Counted from the stretch's first letter, positions 24,428-34,049 are shown. The stretch: 64,000 nucleotides of DNA from Anaerococcus urinomassiliensis (GCF_900128425.1 NZ_LT635782.1:597359-661358); one strand, 5' to 3'. Notes: a model not told the origin generated them from the sequence alone. Translations and numbers: made by a program.

Positions 24428-26148
24428 TAAGAAATATTACATTAGGAAAGATGAATAATATAAGAAAATCAATTATTTTAAATGTTTTGGCATCTATTTC
24501 CAACCTTATACCATTTATTGCTTTGGCGAAAATTGTAGAAACACTATTTTTAAATAGAGGTTCAGATAGTATAGATACGAGCCTTTTATGGAAGTATTTT
24601 GGGATAATGGCAGTATTTTTCTTAATAACATTCTTATTGGAAAATTTAGCCACAAAATATACCTATGAACTTGGATACAAGACAAGTGCAGATGGAAGAA
24701 TAGAGCTTGCAGACCACATAAGAAAACTGCCAATAGGTTATATTTCAGGGAAAAGTTCAGCAGAGATCTTAGATACATTAATGAATGATTTTTTCAAAGT
24801 TGAAACGGCAGTAACTCATCAATTACCTCAATTTTTCAGTGGTATATGTGTAGCGGTTCTTTGCTCAATATTATTTTTGATAATTAATGTAAAAATGGGA
24901 ATAGCAACTCTTATTGGACTACCTATTTCTGTTCTACTTCTTACACTCATGCAAAACTTTCAGAAAAAAATTTATTTGAAAACAAAGAAAATGAGGATAA
25001 AAGAGGAAGAAGATATAAACGAATATTTGGATGCCATTAAGACTCTAAAAGCTTATAACAGCTTAGATGATACATTAATAAAACTTGAAGAAGATATAGA
25101 TAACTCAAGAAATGCAAATATTAAGAGTGAGAAAGGGGTTGGTTCATTAACTACTATAGCAAGTATGATTTTAAGAATAGGACTTCCTTTGATGAGTTTA
25201 GTTGGTTCCTATTTATTTATAAATGGATCTTTGGAAATTGATACATTTTTAATGTTCTTATTTGTAGGCACAAGGATTTTTGATCCCTTGGAGCTTGCAC
25301 TTGTAAATTATACAGGTCTACAAATGGCATCAGTTTCAGGAGAGAGAATCATTAACTTACTTAACGCTAAACCTATGTCAGGAAATTCCGATGTAAACGA
25401 AAGCAACAAAATTGAAATCTGCGATGTTTCATTTTCTTACAAGGAATCTAAGGTTATCGATAATGTTTCATTAGACATTAATGAAAATGAATTAACTGCT
25501 TTTGTTGGTTACTCTGGCTCTGGAAAATCTACACTAATTAAATTAATTTCCAGATTTTATGATCCTAATGAAGGGACAATTAAAATTGGTGGAGTAGATT
25601 TGCTAACAGCCGACCCTGATAAATTAATGGATAAATTTTCTGTTGTTTTTCAAGATGTGTATCTTTTTAAAGACACAATTTATAACAACATAAAATTTGG
25701 AAATGAAGATGCAAGTAAAGATGAAATCATGAATGCTGCAAAAATGGCAGGAGCTTATGACTTTATAGTCAAAAAAGATGATGGATTTGACACTATGATT
25801 GGACAAGGAGGAGCGACTCTGTCTGGAGGTGAGAAACAAAGAATATCAATAGCGAGAGCAATATTAAAAAATGCACCAATAATACTACTTGATGAAGCAA
25901 CATCTTCACTTGATCCTGAAAATGAACTTATTATACAGGAAGCAATATCAAATTTAATTAAAAATAAAACAGTTGTGGTTGTAGCTCATAAATTAAGGAG
26001 CGTAATGGGAGCTGATAAAATTGTTGTTTTAAACAAAGGAAAGGTAGAGGAAGTTGGGAAGCATGAAGAACTTATAAAAAATGAAGGACTATATAAAGAC
26101 TTATGGAATTATCAAGAAAAGTCTAAAGAATGGAAGATTGTACAGTAA
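24424..26148 (+). CDS. ABC transporter, fused permease-ATPase half-transporter 2
   Basis: A 574-residue partner of the preceding protein. Membrane domain to about residue 300, then Walker A GYSGSGKST, Q-loop VVFQDV, signature LSGGEKQR, Walker B IILLDEATSSLDPENE and H-loop VVVAHK. All ATPase motifs are canonical here, so this subunit should hydrolyse ATP. It starts within the stop of the upstream gene (ATGA overlap). Twenty-five bases later the ECF S-component gene begins behind AAAGGAGG, so exporter-type and ECF genes are one transcription unit. Confidence 0.88.
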   Translation: MIRNITLGKMNNIRKSIILNVLASISNLIPFIALAKIVETLFLNRGSDSIDTSLLWKYFGIMAVFFLITFLLENLATKYTYELGYKTSADGRIELADHIRKLPIGYISGKSSAEILDTLMNDFFKVETAVTHQLPQFFSGICVAVLCSILFLIINVKMGIATLIGLPISVLLLTLMQNFQKKIYLKTKKMRIKEEEDINEYLDAIKTLKAYNSLDDTLIKLEEDIDNSRNANIKSEKGVGSLTTIASMILRIGLPLMSLVGSYLFINGSLEIDTFLMFLFVGTRIFDPLELALVNYTGLQMASVSGERIINLLNAKPMSGNSDVNESNKIEICDVSFSYKESKVIDNVSLDINENELTAFVGYSGSGKSTLIKLISRFYDPNEGTIKIGGVDLLTADPDKLMDKFSVVFQDVYLFKDTIYNNIKFGNEDASKDEIMNAAKMAGAYDFIVKKDDGFDTMIGQGGATLSGGEKQRISIARAILKNAPIILLDEATSSLDPENELIIQEAISNLIKNKTVVVVAHKLRSVMGADKIVVLNKGKVEEVGKHEELIKNEGLYKDLWNYQEKSKEWKIVQ

Positions 26149-26173
26149 CAATCAATTTTAAAGGAGGAAACTT

Positions 26174-26764
26174 ATGAAAACACAAAAGAAATCATCAAAA
26201 AATGCAGTTACAGCTGGTGTTTTAATTGCACTTTACTTTGTAACATATGCAGTTATTGGGGTAATATCTATGCCTGTCCCTGTTTTGTTTTTACTAATGC
26301 CTATGCTTGTAGCACTACTTGCTGCACCAACCTATCATATGCTTCTTGCAAAAACAAAGTCAGCCACTGCTATTGTAATCGCAGCTATATTACCAAGTAT
26401 TTTATTAGTTGCAACTGGACATATTCCAATTGCACCATTAGTGGCAGTGCCTGCCGGAATAATTGCTATGTTCATAGCAAAAGGTGGGAATTATACAGAC
26501 TTTAAGAAAAATACAATTAGTCATATGTTTTTTTCTCTAAACTTATTTGGAGGATTTTTACCAATTTGGGTTATGAGAGAAGCATTTTTTGAAAGTGTAA
26601 TAAAAGGTGGCTTAGATCAAAGCTTTTGTAACACAGTAAGGGCATGGACACCGATATGGATGTTACCAGTTATGATTATAGGAACATTTATATTCTCTTT
26701 GATTGGTTCTTATTTTACAAAAAAAATATTAAATAAAAAGTTGGAATCCGCAGGAGTTTTATAA
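26174..26764 (+). CDS. ECF transporter S component, MptD-like family
   Basis: A 196-residue membrane protein with about six hydrophobic helices (GVLIALYFVTYAVIGVISM, PVLFLLMPMLVALLAAP, IVIAAILPSILLVATG, LPVMIIGTFIFSLIGSYF). Layout and the AxxAxLxxxxY start match the MptD/Trep_Strep family of predicted substrate-binding S components. The S component captures the substrate and docks to the T and A subunits encoded just downstream. Substrate is unknown. AAAGGAGG precedes the ATG. The stop overlaps the next start by one base. Confidence 0.75.
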   Translation: MKTQKKSSKNAVTAGVLIALYFVTYAVIGVISMPVPVLFLLMPMLVALLAAPTYHMLLAKTKSATAIVIAAILPSILLVATGHIPIAPLVAVPAGIIAMFIAKGGNYTDFKKNTISHMFFSLNLFGGFLPIWVMREAFFESVIKGGLDQSFCNTVRAWTPIWMLPVMIIGTFIFSLIGSYFTKKILNKKLESAGVL

Positions 26765-27492
26765 TGGAAAATTCAAAGTTTGTTCTGGGGTCAAAATATG
26801 ACCTCCGAACAAAACTTATCTTGCTTATAGGTGCGAATATTTTAATTTTTTTAGGGTTTGATTGGATTTATCAAAGCCTTATTACATTATTTTTCCTTGT
26901 CATCATTATTAGCGATGGTTATAAAAAATCCGCTATAAGGTATATTTTATTTTTTGTAATAAGTGTAGTATTGGAAAAATCTTTAGACTATTTTAGTATG
27001 AATTTTCTTTTGAATTTAATTTTATTTATCTTGGCAATTGGAAGAAAATTTCTGCCATGTATTATCGTGGGTAAATGGATTTTAAATTCAACATCTGTTT
27101 CCAGTGCAGTGGCAACTTTACAAAAAATAAAACTTTCAAAAGACTCCCTCATAATGATTTCTGTAATATTTAGATGTTTGCCTACTATTAAAGACGAATG
27201 GAGCCATATAAATATGGCGATGAAAACTCGAGGTATTAATTTTAACTTAATAAATTTAACAAGAAAACCAACATTAATTATGGAATATTTTTTTGTACCA
27301 TTATTCGTAAGTGTAATAGAAATTGGGGATGAGCTCTCTCAATCAGCCATTATAAGGGGACTCGATGCTCCTGTTAACAAAACAAGTAGACACCTAATTA
27401 AGTTTAGAAAAAATGATATTGGTGTTCTAATTCTTATGATTTTAATTTTATCAATAGTAATATTTATGAAAGTATCAGGGTGGGAATTATGA
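26764..27492 (+). CDS. ECF transporter T component (CbiQ/EcfT family)
   Basis: A 242-residue membrane protein of the transmembrane coupling family. After hydrophobic helices (ILLIGANILIFLGFDWIY and following) come the coupling-helix motifs of EcfT: MAMKTRGI and later SAIIRGLDAP, both with the conserved Ala-x-x-x-Arg-Gly type signature contacting the ATPase. It starts within the upstream stop (TAATG) and ends overlapping the ATPase gene by 4 bases, so stoichiometric expression is likely. Confidence 0.85.
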   Translation: MENSKFVLGSKYDLRTKLILLIGANILIFLGFDWIYQSLITLFFLVIIISDGYKKSAIRYILFFVISVVLEKSLDYFSMNFLLNLILFILAIGRKFLPCIIVGKWILNSTSVSSAVATLQKIKLSKDSLIMISVIFRCLPTIKDEWSHINMAMKTRGINFNLINLTRKPTLIMEYFFVPLFVSVIEIGDELSQSAIIRGLDAPVNKTSRHLIKFRKNDIGVLILMILILSIVIFMKVSGWEL

Positions 27493-28880
27493 TTGAAATT
27501 AGAGAATTAAGTTTTAAGTATAAGGGAGGATCTGATTACTCATTAAAAGATATAAATTTGGAAATCAAAAAAGGGGAATGCATTCTTCTGTGTGGTAGGA
27601 GTGGTTGTGGAAAGTCCACTCTATTAAAGCTTATGAATGGCATAATACCTGAGTTTTATGATGGGGACATTTCTGGCAGCGTTATGGTCAATGGTATGAA
27701 TACATTTACCACACCAATTTATAAATTATCTAATAATGTAGGCTCGGTTTTTCAAAATCCTAAAACACAGTTTTATACAACCAATACAACCGATGAAATT
27801 GCTTTTGGTTTAGAAAATTACGGAATAGAAAGAGAAGTAATTAACAAAAGGATTGAAGAAGTTGAAAAAGAGCTTCATCTTGAAAACTTGATGAATAAAA
27901 ATATATTCAATCTTTCTGGAGGAGAGAAGCAGAAGATTGCTATAGCAAGCATTTACGCATTAAACCCTGAGATATTTATTCTTGATGAACCATCTTCAAG
28001 CTTAGACATAAAGTCAATGAAAGAATTATCGCTTACAATAAAAAAGCTTAAATCTTTAGGAAAAACTATTATTATTGCAGAACATAGGTTGTGGTATTTA
28101 AAAGACATTGTTGATAGAGCAATATACTTAGAGGATGGAAAAATCATCAGAGAATATAGTATGGACGAAATTGAAAATCTAAGTGAAGATGAACGAATGA
28201 GAACAGGACTTAGGCATTCTGATTATAAAGCTATTGAAAGATTTGATGATTTTGAAACTTCAAATAAAGGGACTGTATTAGAGTTAAAAAATCTGATATT
28301 CAAAAGAAATACCAAAATAATTTTGTCCATTGAGGATCTTAAATTTTGCTATGGGAATATTATTGGGATTGTTGGAGAAAATGGAATTGGGAAGTCTACA
28401 TTAGCAAAAATCATATGTGGCTTATACAAAGAAAATAAAGGTAAAATTTTAAAATATGATGAGAATTTAAATATAAAAGGTAGGCTAAATGAGAGCCTGC
28501 TTATTATGCAGGAAGTGAACTGTCAGTTATTCACAGATAGCGTTAAAGATGAAATAGTATTAACATCAAATATTAAAGATGATTATGTTTTAGATAGTTG
28601 GCTAAAAGATATGGAATTGAAAAATATCAGTGATAGGAATCCTCACACCTTGTCAGGAGGACAAAAACAGAGAGTAATTATCTTATCCGCTTTACTATCC
28701 GACAAGAAAATTCTATTTTTCGATGAACCAACCAGTGGATTAGACTATAGAAATATGAAAATAGTAGCTAAAAACATAAAGAAAGTAAAAGAAGAAGATA
28801 AGTTGATTTTAATAATATCACATGATGTTGAGTTTTTAGAGTCAGTTTGTGATAAAGTGATTGATTTTACTTACTTATGA
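27489..28880 (+). CDS. ECF transporter A component, two fused ATPase domains
   Basis: A 463-residue protein with two ABC ATPase domains in tandem. Domain 1 has Walker A LLCGRSGCGKST, signature NLSGGEKQK and Walker B IFILDEPSS. Domain 2 has Walker A IVGENGIGKST, signature TLSGGQKQR and Walker B ILFFDEPTS. Fused A subunits of this kind serve ECF importers. The ATG at 27489 overlaps the T gene stop (ATGA); the GTG at 27480 is less likely. It is the last gene of the operon: a terminator lies about 120 bases later. Confidence 0.88.
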   Translation: MIEIRELSFKYKGGSDYSLKDINLEIKKGECILLCGRSGCGKSTLLKLMNGIIPEFYDGDISGSVMVNGMNTFTTPIYKLSNNVGSVFQNPKTQFYTTNTTDEIAFGLENYGIEREVINKRIEEVEKELHLENLMNKNIFNLSGGEKQKIAIASIYALNPEIFILDEPSSSLDIKSMKELSLTIKKLKSLGKTIIIAEHRLWYLKDIVDRAIYLEDGKIIREYSMDEIENLSEDERMRTGLRHSDYKAIERFDDFETSNKGTVLELKNLIFKRNTKIILSIEDLKFCYGNIIGIVGENGIGKSTLAKIICGLYKENKGKILKYDENLNIKGRLNESLLIMQEVNCQLFTDSVKDEIVLTSNIKDDYVLDSWLKDMELKNISDRNPHTLSGGQKQRVIILSALLSDKKILFFDEPTSGLDYRNMKIVAKNIKKVKEEDKLILIISHDVEFLESVCDKVIDFTYL

Positions 28881-29267
28881 AAATGCATACATTAGTAAAT
28901 TACAAGAGGGACACATGATAAATAAGCAAGAAAAACGAGAAGTCGTAAATAGTATTTTTCATGATACTCCATAATATAAACTTTATAATATTTTTTTATT
29001 TTTGAGGATTTATGCCTAATAGCATAAGTCCTCATTTTTTATATTCAAATTAATTATTAAAACTCAAAAATACTATAAAAAAATAAAAATTCTGGTTACC
29101 AAAGAGGGCAAATTTCACTTTATAAAGTGAGGGGTGTTTTATCATCTTTCTATAAAAATCAAAATACTTTGAAGTGTGAATATTCTTGAAATTGATTATG
29201 TGAGATTAGCATATTTCAAATTTAATCCACTTATCAAGGTAAAAAAATAATTTACATAGGAGGTAAA
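28881..29267. other. Non-coding stretch between transport operon and recombinase module
   Basis: It contains a possible 19-codon ORF (MINKQEKREVVNSIFHDTP, 28916 onward, weak support), the terminator at 29003-29040, and a short palindrome CACTTTATAAAGTG near 29120. No other gene is seen. Confidence 0.4.
29003..29040 (+). terminator. Rho-independent terminator
   Basis: TGAGGATTTATGC pairs with GCATAAGTCCTCA around CTAATA and is followed by six T. It ends the ECF operon. Confidence 0.8.
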
Positions 29268-29405
29268 ATGCAAGCAATAAAGATTTATAGTATGAGAGTT
29301 GCTATGTTATGTAGACTTTATGATCTTAAATTAATTAATGATAAGGAATATACAAAAATAAAAAATAGAATAGAAAATGATTATAAGAAGAGAGATAGAA
29401 AGTAG
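29268..29405 (+). CDS. Small protein upstream of the second large serine recombinase
   Basis: A 45-residue basic protein, MQAIKIYSMRVAMLCRLYDL onward, ending in YKKRDRK, with AGGAGG 7 bases upstream. The pattern (Arg-Leu-Tyr-Asp-Leu..Ile..Glu-Tyr) resembles the short SHOCT-like proteins often found just before resolvase-type recombinases. It may regulate or direct the recombinase. The recombinase gene starts 55 bases later behind its own -10 box. Confidence 0.6.
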   Translation: MQAIKIYSMRVAMLCRLYDLKLINDKEYTKIKNRIENDYKKRDRK

Positions 29406-29460
29406 TTAAATTTGTGATATAATAACACTGTAGAAAGATACAAAATGGGAAGGAGGTAAA

Positions 29461-31236
29461 ATGAATACTAAAGTAAAATTAATAAAAGCTTCAAATACAG
29501 GAGCAAGAAATAGAAATGCACTACATTTAGATTTAAAACGAGTTGCAGCATATTGTCGAGTTAGCACTGATAGTAAAGACCAACTTGAATCATACAAATC
29601 GCAAGTTGATTATTATACAAATCTAATAAAAAACAATAAGAACTGGACTTTAGCTGGTATATACGCAGATGAAGCAACAACAGGAACAACTGCTACTAAA
29701 AGAGCTGATTTCATGAGACTGATTAGCGATTGTCAAAATGGAGATATAGATATGATAATAACAAAATCTATATCAAGATTTGCTAGAAACACATTAGATA
29801 CTTTGAAATATGTAAGATTATTAAAGGAAAATAATGTTGGTGTAGTATTTGAAGAAGAAAATATAGATACTTTGACAATGGATGGAGAGCTACTATTAAC
29901 AATATTAAGTTCAGTAGCTCAACAAGAAGTAGAAAATACCTCAGCCCATGTGAAAAAAGGACTAAAAATGAAAATGGAAAAAGGGGAGCTTATTGGTTTT
30001 CAAGGTTGCCTTGGATACGACTATGACCCTATAACAAAAAGTGTCTCTATAAATGAAGAAGAAGCTAAGATTGTTAGATATATCTTTAAAAGATATTTAG
30101 AAGGCAATGGTGGTTCGGTCATTGGTAGGGAACTAGAAGAACAAGGATATCTCACTCCTAGAGGTAAAACAAAATGGTCTGACACTACAGTGTTAGGAGT
30201 AATTAAAAATGAAAAGTATATTGGCGATATACTAATGGGAAAGACCTTCACAGTTGATCCCATAACAAAAAGAAGACTAGCAAACTTTGGTGAATCTGAT
30301 AAATATCATATTGAAAATCATCACGAGCCAATTATATCAAGAGAAGATTTTGAAAAAGCACAGGAGATTAGACTAAGAAGAGCACAAAACAGAAACACAA
30401 TTGCTAATAAGGATAGGAAGAGAGAAAAACTATCAAGGCAATACGCTTTTTCAAGTATGTTAGAATGTGGATTTTGTGGAGAGATACTTTCAAGAAGAAC
30501 ATGGCATACAAGTTCAATTTATAAAAAAATTAACTGGCAATGTGTAAAGTCAACAAAAAAAGGTAAAAAATATTGCCCTCATTCAAAAGGAATACAAGAA
30601 GCAGCGATAGAAAAAGCTTTTGTTGAAAGCTACAGACAATTATGCCATGCAGATTCAACAGTAATAGATGACTTTTTAAAAATTGTAGAAGAAGAAATAA
30701 ATGATAATACTTTAGTCAAAGATTTGAAAAAGTTAGAAAACCAATTAAACAGAATCATTAGTCAAGAAAGAAAGTTAGTTGATCTGCATTTAGAAGATAG
30801 TATAGACGAAGAAGTTTATGCTAAAAAGTATAAAAAACTAACAAAACAAAAAGAAGAATTACTTGATGAAAAGAAAACATTGGAACTAACGATAAAAGAT
30901 GAAAACTCTATTAAAGAAAGATTAAAGCAATTTAAAAAGGTCTTAGAAAATAAAGAAATTATAGAGGAATTTAACAGAACAGTATTTGAAAGCATAGTTG
31001 ATAAAGTTGTGGTTGGAAGAATTGACAAAGACGGAACAATTCATCCTTATGACTTAACATTCTATTTCAAAACAGGAGTTAAAGATAGTCAAGATTCTAG
31101 TGATTTCAAAGATAAAAGAAAAAATGCCAAAGACAATGATATTGATAAATTGTGCTCCTGCAAGAATGACGAGGATAAAAAATTATGTTCCCAAGCAAAA
31201 GACAACGCATGTGGAGGCAATCTGTTTGTTAACTAG
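29461..31236 (+). CDS. Large serine recombinase 2
   Basis: A 591-residue recombinase. Ser35 in YCRVSTDSKDQ is the nucleophile; the conserved Arg lies in KSISRFARNTLDTL. The recombinase domain (GFQGCLGYDYDP onward) and zinc-ribbon (LECGFCGEILSRR, then NWQC and KKYCPHS) are followed by a coiled coil (about 400-500). The C-terminal 40 residues are charged and Cys-containing, unlike recombinase 1. GGAGG sits directly upstream of the ATG, and TATAAT near 29419 is a likely -10 box. It probably mobilises the mobC-tetR-ABC-ECF module, at whose right end it lies. Target site unknown. Confidence 0.88.
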   Translation: MNTKVKLIKASNTGARNRNALHLDLKRVAAYCRVSTDSKDQLESYKSQVDYYTNLIKNNKNWTLAGIYADEATTGTTATKRADFMRLISDCQNGDIDMIITKSISRFARNTLDTLKYVRLLKENNVGVVFEEENIDTLTMDGELLLTILSSVAQQEVENTSAHVKKGLKMKMEKGELIGFQGCLGYDYDPITKSVSINEEEAKIVRYIFKRYLEGNGGSVIGRELEEQGYLTPRGKTKWSDTTVLGVIKNEKYIGDILMGKTFTVDPITKRRLANFGESDKYHIENHHEPIISREDFEKAQEIRLRRAQNRNTIANKDRKREKLSRQYAFSSMLECGFCGEILSRRTWHTSSIYKKINWQCVKSTKKGKKYCPHSKGIQEAAIEKAFVESYRQLCHADSTVIDDFLKIVEEEINDNTLVKDLKKLENQLNRIISQERKLVDLHLEDSIDEEVYAKKYKKLTKQKEELLDEKKTLELTIKDENSIKERLKQFKKVLENKEIIEEFNRTVFESIVDKVVVGRIDKDGTIHPYDLTFYFKTGVKDSQDSSDFKDKRKNAKDNDIDKLCSCKNDEDKKLCSQAKDNACGGNLFVN

Positions 31237-31464
31237 AAACTAAGACATGTATTATAGAACTAAGTAAAAATTGTTAGAAAATATTTAAAAATATAAAATA
31301 ACTGAAATAGTATAATTAGTGAAGATACAAGCTGAGGTATGTTAGAGTCCAAATCAGGGTCTGATTTATTTTATGAGATTGATAGTAAATTCTTGTGGTT
31401 TTATTATTGATAAAGACAAAGATAGGGTAAATATTAATAGAGATTAATTTACAAAGGAGATATT
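31237..31464. other. Right edge of the accessory island
   Basis: Non-coding, AT-rich. A TATAAT lies near 31310. The attachment site of recombinase 2 is expected here, but I cannot locate it with confidence. An AAAGGAGA site serves the next gene. Confidence 0.4.
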
Positions 31465-32637
31465 GTGTACGATTTTATTTTTAACATACCAACAAAGGTT
31501 CTATTTGGAAAAAAACAACTTAAAAATTTGCCGGAGGAGATTAAAAAATATGGTAGTAAAGTTATTTTGGTTTATGGACGAAATAGCATAAAAAAGATTG
31601 GTCTTTATGATGATATAATTAAGTTATTTGATGAAAATTCAATTGAAGTTTTTGAGCTGTCAGGAATAGTTCCAAATCCAAGAATAGATAAAGTTCGTGA
31701 AGGTGTTAAGATTGCCAAAGATAATGACATTGACTTTATCCTTGCTGTTGGTGGTGGATCTACTATTGATTCTGCCAAGCTTATTGCAGTAGGTGCAAAA
31801 TCATCTGCTGATCCTTGGGATATAGTTATAGGCAAAGAAAAACCTAATGATGGTATTGCTTTAGGAAGTATTTTGACCCTTGCTGCTACAGGATCAGAAA
31901 TGAATGCAGGATCTGTAATTACTAACGAAGAAACTGGACAAAAATTAGGTTGGGGCTCAGAATATGCAAGACCAAAATTTGCTCTAATAAATCCAGAGTA
32001 TACCTACAGTGTAAACAAATATCATTCAGCAGCAGGAACTTGTGACATAATAAGCCATACTTTGGAAAATTATTTCACTTTAAACGATGGGGCATATTTA
32101 GATGATAGATTTGCAGAAGCTATTTTAAAAACTTGTATAAAATACGGACCTATAGCGCTTAAAGAACCAGAAAATTATGAAGCTCGTGCCAACTTAATCT
32201 GGGCAAATACCTGGGCAATCAACGGCCTTCTAAATGCTGGTAAATCTACAGCTTGGTCAGTTCACCCAATTGAACACGAACTTTCTGCCCTAAGAGATAT
32301 AACTCATGGCGTAGGACTTGCAATACTTACTCCTTATTGGCTAGAATATTGCTTGGATGATGAGACAAGCGAAAAAATTGCCACATTTGGATATAATGTA
32401 TTTGATATAGAAAAGACAGGCTCTCCAATGGATGATGCTAAAAAGGCTATAGATGCTCTAAGAGAATTCTTTATTTCAATTGGTATACCAGAAAACTTAA
32501 GAGCTGAAGGATTTAGCGAAGAAGATCTTCCTATAATGGCGAAAAATTGTGTAAATAATAGAGAAAAACCTCAAATAGATGGATTTAAACTTCTAAAAGA
32601 AGAAGATATACTAAAGATATATAAGATGGCCCTATAA
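31465..32637 (+). CDS. Iron-containing alcohol dehydrogenase, butanol dehydrogenase-like
   Basis: A 390-residue Fe-ADH. The nucleotide-binding loop GGGSTIDSAK, the TGSEMN segment and the metal ligands in AAGTCDIISH (Asp and His), SVHPIEHELSA and ITHGVGLA are present. The family reduces aldehydes to alcohols with NAD(P)H, and the YDFIFNIPTKVLFGKKQL start matches BdhA/YqhD-type enzymes. Start is GTG at 31465 with AAAGGAGA upstream. The first chromosomal gene right of the island. It probably helps dispose of fermentation aldehydes; the substrate cannot be read from the sequence. Confidence 0.88.
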   Translation: MYDFIFNIPTKVLFGKKQLKNLPEEIKKYGSKVILVYGRNSIKKIGLYDDIIKLFDENSIEVFELSGIVPNPRIDKVREGVKIAKDNDIDFILAVGGGSTIDSAKLIAVGAKSSADPWDIVIGKEKPNDGIALGSILTLAATGSEMNAGSVITNEETGQKLGWGSEYARPKFALINPEYTYSVNKYHSAAGTCDIISHTLENYFTLNDGAYLDDRFAEAILKTCIKYGPIALKEPENYEARANLIWANTWAINGLLNAGKSTAWSVHPIEHELSALRDITHGVGLAILTPYWLEYCLDDETSEKIATFGYNVFDIEKTGSPMDDAKKAIDALREFFISIGIPENLRAEGFSEEDLPIMAKNCVNNREKPQIDGFKLLKEEDILKIYKMAL

Positions 32638-32641
32638 ATAT

Positions 32642-33577
32642 ATGGTAGATATTGAAAAATTAGCCAAAGATATTGTAAATAAAGGTGATTCTTCTGAAAG
32701 TATAATTATTTTTGACAATAAAAACAATAAGACCATAGAATTTGCAAAAGATAAAGTTTTTGATGTTAGATCAATATCAAAAACAGTCTTATCCTTAACA
32801 TGTGGGATTTTAATTAACCAAAGTAAGGAAAAATTTAACCTAGATACTTATATATATCCAATTATTAAAGATAAGATAAAGCTAGAAAACAAAGAGAATT
32901 TATCTTATCTTAAGGAAATTAAAGTAAAACATCTACTCACTCATACTACAGGATACAGAGACTTGTTCCTATATAGCAAAGATATAATAGAAAGTGATTA
33001 TGATGACTTATTTGCCTATGTAGTAAATTATCCACTTTATTATAAACCTGGAAGTCACTTTCTCTACTCAAACGCAGGTTACTATCTCTTAGCTATAGTT
33101 ATGCAGGAGTATATAAAATATGATCTATTTGATTTTGTAGATGAAGAATTATTAAAACCTTTGGGTATAAATGATAGGTCACGGGGAAAACTTGGTGACT
33201 ATATTGCAGGTGCTACAAAAATAAATTTAAATGCTTACGATATGTTAAAAATAGGACAAGTTATAATAAACAAGGGCCTATATAACAACTTGCAGATAGT
33301 GGATAGCGCGTATATAGATTTGATGCAAAAACCCTACCAAAAATCCATAAATGAGGTTAAAAGAGAATATATTTCTGAAGACTACTATGGTTATGGTATG
33401 TGGATATCTGAAAAGGGGGTAGTATTTGCATCAGGAACTGGAGGACAACTTATTGTTCTTTTAAAGGACTTGGACCTACTAATAGTGTCTACAAATTCTT
33501 GTTCTGACAGTAGAAGCTACCAAATAAAAACTGATATTGATAATTTGATAAATATTATTTATGAAGATAGGAGATAA
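32642..33577 (+). CDS. Serine hydrolase, beta-lactamase / penicillin-binding-like
   Basis: A 311-residue class C beta-lactamase-like hydrolase. The catalytic Ser44-x-x-Lys47 is in RSISKTVL, the Tyr-Ser-Asn motif in LYSNAGYY, and HLLTHTTGYRD is a family block. There is no signal peptide, so the protein is probably cytoplasmic and more likely an esterase or peptidase than a drug-hydrolysing enzyme. It starts 4 bases after the dehydrogenase and is likely co-transcribed with it. No substrate can be given. Confidence 0.8.
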   Translation: MVDIEKLAKDIVNKGDSSESIIIFDNKNNKTIEFAKDKVFDVRSISKTVLSLTCGILINQSKEKFNLDTYIYPIIKDKIKLENKENLSYLKEIKVKHLLTHTTGYRDLFLYSKDIIESDYDDLFAYVVNYPLYYKPGSHFLYSNAGYYLLAIVMQEYIKYDLFDFVDEELLKPLGINDRSRGKLGDYIAGATKINLNAYDMLKIGQVIINKGLYNNLQIVDSAYIDLMQKPYQKSINEVKREYISEDYYGYGMWISEKGVVFASGTGGQLIVLLKDLDLLIVSTNSCSDSRSYQIKTDIDNLINIIYEDRR

Positions 33578-33578
33578 A

Positions 33579-33881
33579 ATGGACTACAAACACATTGACC
33601 AATACACAAAAATTTATGAAGACCACAAAGAATTAATTGAAAATCTAGCTAAATCTTTAGAGGAATTTAAAGATCATCAAAAAGAATTAAATAAACTAGA
33701 AAAATATTATTACTCTGAAGAATTTATGAAAGATTATGATGCATCTAATAAAGGGGAGATACCAGACGATATTATACAAGGTATACTTACAGAAGATGCA
33801 ATATACGATCTATTAGGCGACAATTATTTTATGGCAAAAGATTTATTAGATCTTGCAAATGATATAATCCAAGATAAATAA
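33579..33881 (+). CDS. DUF4298-like protein
   Basis: A 100-residue helical acidic protein (MDYKHIDQYTKIYEDHKELI, then LEKYYYSEEFMKDYDASNKG) matching the DUF4298 type by its YYxSxxxxxDxxxxxxG block. Function unknown. The start at 33579 follows ATAGGAGAT; a longer reading from 33561 overlaps the hydrolase end and is unlikely. It closes the three-gene operon in front of a bidirectional terminator. Confidence 0.7.
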   Translation: MDYKHIDQYTKIYEDHKELIENLAKSLEEFKDHQKELNKLEKYYYSEEFMKDYDASNKGEIPDDIIQGILTEDAIYDLLGDNYFMAKDLLDLANDIIQDK

Positions 33882-33886
33882 TAAAA

Positions 33887-33922
33887 AAATAAGACCTTAG
33901 CACTAGTGCTAAGGTCTTATTT
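33887..33922. terminator. Bidirectional terminator
   Basis: A perfect 18-bp-arm palindrome centred on AGCACTAGTGCT, with an A-run before and TTTAT after it. It serves the operon on the left and the tRNA from the right. Confidence 0.85.
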
Positions 33923-33927
33923 ATATT

Positions 33928-34003
33928 TGGTGCACCATCAGAGGCTCGAACTCTGGACACCCTGATTAAGAGTCAGGTGCTCTACCAACTGAGCTAATGG
34001 TAC
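33928..34003 (-). tRNA. tRNA-Lys (anticodon CTT)
   Basis: A 76-nt cloverleaf on the minus strand. The acceptor stem GTACCAT/ATGGTGC has a T-G pair; the D-arm GCTC/GAGC, anticodon arm CCTGA-CTCTTAA-TCAGG and T-arm CAGAG-TTCGAGC-CTCTG are regular, and CCA is encoded. The anticodon CTT reads AAG lysine codons. Confidence 0.93.
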
Positions 34004-34049
34004 TAAAGAATACTTTTCTATTATATAGCACCATTATATTTTTGTCAAG

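Noticed and set aside
21233..31363. GGGTCTG at 21233-21239 and 31357-31363 as attachment repeats of the mobC-to-recombinase 2 module
   Set aside because: A 7-base match is too short for the search space, and large serine recombinases need only a 2-bp core, so it has little value.
32642..33577. Beta-lactam resistance gene
   Set aside because: The protein has the class C-like fold motifs but no signal peptide and sits in a metabolic operon; resistance is not supported.
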